Program-made: the position numbers and the translations under genes
The notes under the pieces: generated by a model
Told to the model about the DNA's origin: nothing
What the model saw: the letters and a program-made list of their open reading frames with translations, nothing else
Databases searched by the model: none
From: Acidobacteriota bacterium
GTDB lineage: Bacteria; Acidobacteriota; Blastocatellia; Pyrinomonadales; Pyrinomonadaceae
DNA length: 5,385 bases
Direction: 5' to 3'
Assembly: GCA_013698055.1 (NCBI GenBank)
Contig: JACCVS010000296.1
Location: 1-5,385, forward strand
Shown here: positions 1 to 5,385 of the stretch, one piece after another
Layout: each line of letters starts with the position of its first letter
How positions within the stretch are numbered: the first letter of the stretch is position 1

Positions 1-378
1 GACATCCAGTCGCGCCAGTATGCGCGTTGGGGTCTCTTTCGTTTTCTCTGGTTTCCGTACCGCTCTCTCTTTCGGCATCGCTCCCGCTGGTCGCACGGCA
101 TTATCTTCGGCACGCTGATTCGCATTATTTATTTCACAATGGTGCTGGCGTTGATAGTCTCGGCGGGCGTTTACCTGCGCGTCGTGCTGCTGAACGGCCC
201 CGTGCCAACTTTCGATGAGATTCTACAGGCATGGCACGCGATTGAAGCCGGCATCGAGCAAACAATCGGAGTCCATGCTATCTGGGCTGTATTGGCCGGA
301 TTGTGGTGGGGCGCTGCGAGTCACACGTTGACGGATGTCGGGTGGTCGGTTCTCAGAAAAAGCTCAGAGATTTTTTGA
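1..378 (+). CDS. DUF2227-like putative metal-binding membrane protein, C-terminal part (5' truncated by window edge)
   Basis: The reading frame is open from base 1 and ends in TGA at 376-378, giving 125 residues; the start lies outside the window. The visible part begins with DIQSRQYARWG, followed by HRSRWSHG at residues 26-33, a hydrophobic stretch at about 34-62, and a second hydrophobic segment at about 95-106 that runs into SHTLTD (His108, Asp112). An Asp-SRxYxRWG motif, then HRSxxSHG before a membrane helix, then a late HxxxD is the pattern I recall for the DUF2227 putative metal-binding family. The conserved His and Asp residues are plausible metal ligands. No reaction is established for the family as far as I know, so I assign none. 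The first ATG in this frame (139) falls inside the conserved region and is not the start. The gene converges on the minus-strand gene at 491-772. Confidence 0.72.
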   Translation, partial: DIQSRQYARWGLFRFLWFPYRSLFRHRSRWSHGIIFGTLIRIIYFTMVLALIVSAGVYLRVVLLNGPVPTFDEILQAWHAIEAGIEQTIGVHAIWAVLAGLWWGAASHTLTDVGWSVLRKSSEIF

Positions 379-409
379 GCGCTGGTGAAGGCGCTTTAGA
401 AGAAAATCA

Positions 410-449
410 AGGCCGGATGCACTCTCTTTTAAGAAAGCGCATCCGGCTT
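410..449. terminator. Likely bidirectional intrinsic terminator between convergent genes
   Basis: The arms GCCGGATGC (412-420) and GCATCCGGC (439-447) pair perfectly over 9 bp. A G-U and an A-U pair extend the base (410-411 with 448-449). Inside, CTTT (426-429) can pair with AAAG (434-437), closing a 4-base loop. The plus strand continues with a moderately T-rich TTCAACTTTATTG. The minus strand continues with TTGATTTTCTTCT, which is clearly T-rich. The hairpin sits 31 bases after the plus-strand stop and 41 bases after the minus-strand stop at 491, so it can end both transcripts. Confidence 0.68.
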
Positions 450-490
450 CAACTTTATTGTGATTGGCGTGGTTAAAGCCCGCGAATGCT

Positions 491-772
491 TTAAGTGCGT
501 CGTCCGGCAATCAGGCGATAGACCGCCAGGATAACCAGCGCGCCGACAATACCGAAGCCTAATTTGGCGAAGAAGCCTTTATCACCAAAGCCCTCTGTCT
601 TCTTTGCAAGATTAAGATAGTCTGCCAAGAAGCCAGCCAGCACCGCGCCCGCGATTCCCAGAAGCATGGTGATGGCACAGCCGCCGGGGTCTTTGCCCGG
701 CATGATGACTTTGGCAATCGCGCCTGCGATCAGGCCGACGATTATCCAGGAAATTATATCAGTGATTCCCAT
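491..772 (-). CDS. GlsB/YeaQ/YmgE-family stress response membrane protein (transglycosylase-associated family)
   Basis: This 93-residue protein has the usual length and shape of the Transgly_assoc (PF04226) family. It has three hydrophobic helices at about residues 6-24, 31-52 and 67-90. The family signature GLIAGAIAKVIMPGKDPGG lies at 13-31, and the third helix is glycine-rich (LGFGIVGALV). The protein ends in the basic tail GRRT. Members are small inner-membrane proteins, often induced by general or envelope stress; their biochemical role is not settled. The ATG at 772-770 is chosen because GAGAGGG precedes it by 3 bases and the protein begins exactly as the family does. The upstream gap carries a promoter candidate (951-980) and an inverted repeat (836-872), so separate regulation from the gene at 988-2199 is likely. 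A terminator lies downstream at 410-449. Confidence 0.92.
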   Translation of the reverse strand: MGITDIISWIIVGLIAGAIAKVIMPGKDPGGCAITMLLGIAGAVLAGFLADYLNLAKKTEGFGDKGFFAKLGFGIVGALVILAVYRLIAGRRT

Positions 773-775
773 AAT

Positions 776-783
776 CCCTCTCT
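776..783 (-). promoter_or_regulatory. Ribosome binding site of the GlsB-like gene
   Basis: On the minus strand AGAGAGGG lies 3 bases before the ATG at 772-770. It is a purine-rich Shine-Dalgarno match with slightly short spacing and supports this start. Confidence 0.6.
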
Positions 784-835
784 TTGTTTGTAAACGCGCC
801 TCAGTTTCTCAAGCGCAACAATTGTGATGAATGCC

Positions 836-872
836 CGTTACACACTTTATTATCAACCACAAGAGTGTAACG
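836..872. repeat. Imperfect inverted repeat (12-bp arms, one mismatch) upstream of the GlsB-like gene
   Basis: CGTTACAC (836-843) and GTGTAACG (865-872) are perfect 8-bp arms. After one A-A mismatch (844/864), CTT (845-847) pairs with AAG (861-863), leaving a 13-base centre at 848-860. The element lies 63 bases upstream of the ATG, inside the leader predicted from the promoter at 951-980. On the minus strand no T-run follows, so it is a poor intrinsic terminator for the gene upstream. It could be an operator dyad or an mRNA hairpin; the sequence does not decide between them. Confidence 0.55.
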
Positions 873-950
873 AACGTTTTAATCGAACGGTTGCCGCTCG
901 ATCTCTGTCAAGAAAATCGTAATAGGAGTTCCCTAATATCGGTAGCGCGA

Positions 951-980
951 ATGATAGGGACAGCACAGGCTTCGTGTCAA
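951..980 (-). promoter_or_regulatory. Candidate sigma-70-type promoter for the GlsB-like gene
   Basis: The minus strand reads TTGACA (980-975, a perfect -35 hexamer), an 18-base spacer, then TATCAT (956-951, five of six matches to TATAAT). Transcription would start near 944 and give a leader of about 170 bases containing the inverted repeat at 836-872. It begins 7 bases after the stop of the upstream gene, a natural place for a promoter. The call rests on sequence match alone. Confidence 0.5.
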
Positions 981-987
981 TCAATTT

Positions 988-2199
988 TCAGTGGCCGGTG
1001 CGCGTCGCTGCGAGGCGAAAGGCCTGGCGGCGCACTGCTTCCGAGACATTGCGGTTCTGCGAGATGTATTGCAGGTCTTTGGTATGGATTCGCGGCAGGA
1101 TGTTAATCGCGGTCGGAATGGGGGTACGCGGGTTGCGAGCGATGTTAAGAATAATCGGGTAAGAGCGTGCCCACGCGCGATTCATGGCGATGATTCGCAG
1201 CACCTCGTCGGAAACGGTTCGCATCGCTGAAATGGCTTCGATTTCCTGATCGGTGATGCGCGGATTGTGAATAACTGCTTGGGCAACGATGCGGTTAGAG
1301 TCCCGGATGAGAATTGAGCGCGCTTCGCGGTCGCCTTTCATGCCCAGCTTGACGCGATCCTTGACGGTCATCATCATGACGCGGCGGATGAGAGAGATGC
1401 GCTCCGGCTCGTCTCCTTTTCCCTCGCTGCGCGTGTCATTGATGATGCGCTCGATATTCGCGATGCGCTGCTCATCAGTTTCCTCAAAGAGTTCTTCGAG
1501 GCGTTCGAGCGCGAGCCACGAATCATCTATCTCCACATCGGAGACTTCGATGTGCTGGGCAATGATCCACGCATCATCAATCGTGAAGGATTCATCCGCG
1601 CCGACCGACTCTACAGTCTCAATGAACTCGGCGGCAGCCGTCTGGCCGCGTGCGCGCAACTCTTCGGCGATCTGCTGAGCGCCGCGCTCCTTCTCGAAAA
1701 ATTCGCGCCGCGTTTCACGCACGCGCCGCTCGGCTTCGGACGTGCGCGCCGGGTTGTTGATGATGGCTTCAATGATCGCGGGCGCGCGAATCAATCTCTG
1801 TTGATTAATTGAAATCAGCTCCAGCAATTTGCCGTCTGCGGTTGCGCTCGCCAGCAGCGCGATGGCCTCGTCAGGTGTCTGCGCGTTGAGCGTGACTGCT
1901 TCGTGGACTTCGTAGCCCAGATTCGGGCTGGCGGCGAGATAACCGAGTACCGAAGGCGCTATCTCCGCGCTGACGGCCATGTCTAACAACGATTCCGGCT
2001 CTTGCGATGCGAGCGTCTCTTCTGCTGCTCTGACAATATCCGCGTTATCACTTTCGCGCAGGGCCACCAACGCCTCAAGCATATCAGCCTGATCGAGTGG
2101 CAATAGCCCACGCGCCGCAGCCATGCGCGCGGCTTGCGGAGCAGTGCCCGCGACGATGGCCTGCACGACTGGATTAGTTGATGTGGCGTTTACGCTCAT
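988..2199 (-). CDS. Conserved hypothetical alpha-helical repeat protein (HEAT/LRV-like), 403 residues
   Basis: I do not recognise a named function. There is no signal peptide or membrane segment, so the protein should be cytoplasmic. Three parts are visible. Residues ~8-150 are alanine- and leucine-rich short helices with segments such as SPNLGYEVHEAV (91) and NAQTPDEAIALLA (106), which look like leucine-rich-variant or HEAT-type repeats. Residues ~150-265 are strongly charged and probably partly coiled coil (RRVRETRREFFEKER at 158-172, an acidic stretch near 229-243). Residues ~268-398 form a basic helical module with two related units, starting NPRITDQEIEAI (312) and NPRTPIPTAINI (356) and each followed by an RxVSxxV segment (327, 383). 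I recall similar C-terminal modules in uncharacterised deltaproteobacterial and myxobacterial proteins. Such folds usually act as protein-binding scaffolds. The ATG at 2199 is the first start after an in-frame TAG at about 2232; it has only a weak, distant AGG upstream. Confidence 0.85.
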   Translation of the reverse strand: MSVNATSTNPVVQAIVAGTAPQAARMAAARGLLPLDQADMLEALVALRESDNADIVRAAEETLASQEPESLLDMAVSAEIAPSVLGYLAASPNLGYEVHEAVTLNAQTPDEAIALLASATADGKLLELISINQQRLIRAPAIIEAIINNPARTSEAERRVRETRREFFEKERGAQQIAEELRARGQTAAAEFIETVESVGADESFTIDDAWIIAQHIEVSDVEIDDSWLALERLEELFEETDEQRIANIERIINDTRSEGKGDEPERISLIRRVMMMTVKDRVKLGMKGDREARSILIRDSNRIVAQAVIHNPRITDQEIEAISAMRTVSDEVLRIIAMNRAWARSYPIILNIARNPRTPIPTAINILPRIHTKDLQYISQNRNVSEAVRRQAFRLAATRTGH

Positions 2200-2286
2200 C
2201 GAAAAAAGAAAGTACCTGTGAACAGACTACAGCTCGATTGCAAGATGTTGGAGCTGATATTCAAGTTACTTACTTTACCGTAGCAT

Positions 2287-3105
2287 TTAATAGAGGTTGA
2301 AATTGTATTCAATCTGGATGTATTGAGAAACCGGTTTACCGTCTTTTGTAGCCGGGATGAATTTGATCTTTCGTGCCGCTCTGATAGCCTGTAATGTTAA
2401 TCCATAGGGTAATACTGCGACAGGCCGAATAGCTCTAACCTTTCCGTCCACAGCGAAGATTCCGCGCAGCACGACCGTCCCAGCCACCCCATTCTTGCGC
2501 GCTTCTTCTGTGTACGGTGGCTCCGGCCTGCTTAAGACTCGAGCTTTGGTGGTAAGGTCTGCGCCCTTGAATACCGTAGGCGGCGCGTTTCCTTCTCGTG
2601 AATCCGCCAGCCACGCGAAATCACGCAAAGTCTCCGAACGCAAACGCCACTCCTCTACCTTTTTCTTGGAAGGCTTCGTACTCAACTCAAGGTACTTATC
2701 GGCGCTGTCAGCCGCTTCATCCAGTTGTGGCTTGAATTGCGATACAAGAACACGGAAATCGCTTCCCGGGCCGACGCTGTACTGGCTTTCCAGCAGCTTC
2801 TCTCCATTCTTAGCTGCCTTCTCGTGAGCTTTACGGGCATCGTTCGTCTTGCCCTGACGATTAAGCGCGAGACCCAGATAATGCCATGCTCTCACATCGT
2901 CTTCATGTTGTTTGACGACCTGTTTCAGCACTTGGATGGCCTCTTGATCGTTGCCTTGCCTGTACAGCTCAACACCACGCTCAAGTCCGTCAACTGATGC
3001 TCTCAATGGTTGCTGAGCTGACGCAGGGATGATTGATAACAGGCACGCCGTGATAAGCATGGCGCAAGAGATGAGTGATACAAAGGCTGTATGAGGATTT
3101 TGCAT
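2287..3105 (-). CDS. Secreted TPR protein with TonB C-terminal domain
   Basis: The protein has 272 residues. An N-terminal export signal (hydrophobic core about 8-27) ends in PASA, giving a likely signal peptidase I cut after Ala30. ITAC at 18-21 also resembles a lipobox. Residues ~37-104 form two tetratricopeptide repeats (YRQGNDQEAIQVLKQVV; AWHYLGLALNRQGKTNDARKA). A charged helical linker follows, and residues ~188-272 are a TonB C-terminal domain with PEPPYTEEARKNGVAGTVVL, a DGKV turn and a final beta strand ending in NFNLY. In classical TonB this domain contacts outer-membrane receptors. Here there is no cytoplasmic-start anchor with a Pro-rich rod, so energy transduction is uncertain and a periplasmic or envelope-assembly role is equally possible. 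The frame stays open upstream into secA, but the ATG at 3105 has AGGAG four bases before it and starts the signal peptide, so it is the start. It lies 28 bases after secA, suggesting co-transcription. Confidence 0.88.
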   Translation of the reverse strand: MQNPHTAFVSLISCAMLITACLLSIIPASAQQPLRASVDGLERGVELYRQGNDQEAIQVLKQVVKQHEDDVRAWHYLGLALNRQGKTNDARKAHEKAAKNGEKLLESQYSVGPGSDFRVLVSQFKPQLDEAADSADKYLELSTKPSKKKVEEWRLRSETLRDFAWLADSREGNAPPTVFKGADLTTKARVLSRPEPPYTEEARKNGVAGTVVLRGIFAVDGKVRAIRPVAVLPYGLTLQAIRAARKIKFIPATKDGKPVSQYIQIEYNFNLY

Positions 3106-3109
3106 ATCT

Positions 3110-3114
3110 CTCCT
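3110..3114 (-). promoter_or_regulatory. Ribosome binding site that fixes the start of the TPR-TonB gene
   Basis: The minus strand reads AGGAG, four bases, then the ATG at 3105-3103. The open frame continues 120 codons further upstream inside secA, in a low-complexity Arg/Ser-rich translation. This site together with the signal peptide decides the shorter start. Confidence 0.75.
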
Positions 3115-3133
3115 AATAACAGAGTGGAGCGCA

Positions 3134-5385
<2,252 letters not shown>

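Noticed and set aside
27..218. Open frame of 63 codons at the left edge
   Set aside because: It is in another frame of the DUF2227-like gene, which is supported by motifs running through to its stop.
378..395. Small inverted repeat AGCGC/GCGCT just after the plus-strand stop
   Set aside because: Five base pairs around an 8-base loop without a T-run on either side is within chance; the hairpin at 410-449 is far stronger.
412..447. GCCGGATGC...GCATCCGGC as an enterobacterial-type REP element
   Set aside because: The core resembles REP arms, but there is only one copy, the genes are not enterobacterial, and the position between convergent genes with T-rich flanks fits a terminator better.
843..860. 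A promoter inside the inverted repeat, using TTGATA or GATAAT on the minus strand
   Set aside because: TTGATA has only a poor match (CATTCA/ATTCAT) at 17-18 bases, and GATAAT has no -35-like hexamer upstream. The site at 951-980 is clearly better.
831..1678. Plus-strand open frames across the repeat-protein gene (831-1106, 974-1162, 991-1230, 1289-1678)
   Set aside because: They lie antisense to a well-supported gene or run out of its upstream gap, give Arg/Ser/Ala-rich low-complexity translations and match no family.
2200..2286. A promoter or terminator between the TPR-TonB gene and the repeat-protein gene
   Set aside because: On the minus strand TTGAAT and TTGCAA occur, but neither has a -10 hexamer at a usable distance, and I found no stable hairpin followed by a T-run.

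Overview
The window is an ordinary-looking stretch of bacterial chromosome at roughly 50-55% G+C. It holds five protein-coding genes and no RNA genes, mobile elements or CRISPR. The SecA sequence, a secreted TPR protein ending in a TonB C-terminal domain next to secA, and a large repeat protein of a type I associate with Acidobacteriota and Myxococcota/Deltaproteobacteria together suggest an acidobacterium (Blastocatellia-like). That taxonomic call is an inference from remembered family patterns, not from a search.

Layout. Bases 1-378 (+) are the 3' end of a membrane protein resembling the DUF2227 putative metal-binding family. It converges on the four minus-strand genes, and the 112-base convergent gap holds a hairpin that can serve as terminator in both directions. 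Bases 491-772 (-) encode a small three-helix GlsB/YeaQ/YmgE-family stress membrane protein. The 215-base gap upstream of it (773-987) holds a good sigma-70-type promoter candidate and a long imperfect inverted repeat in the predicted leader. Bases 988-2199 (-) encode a 403-residue cytoplasmic alpha-helical repeat protein of unknown function. Bases 2287-3105 (-) encode a secreted TPR-TonB_C protein with a strong ribosome binding site 28 bases after secA. Bases 3134-5385 (-) are secA, lacking its first ~155 codons because the window ends there.

How the genes relate. secA and the TPR-TonB gene are probably co-transcribed. The repeat-protein gene may belong to the same transcript, since the 87-base gap before it shows no clear terminator or promoter. 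The GlsB-like gene probably has its own promoter. There is a loose cell-envelope theme (protein export, TonB-like domain, two small membrane proteins), but nothing shows a dedicated multi-gene system. The least explained items are the 403-residue repeat protein and the inverted repeat upstream of the stress gene.
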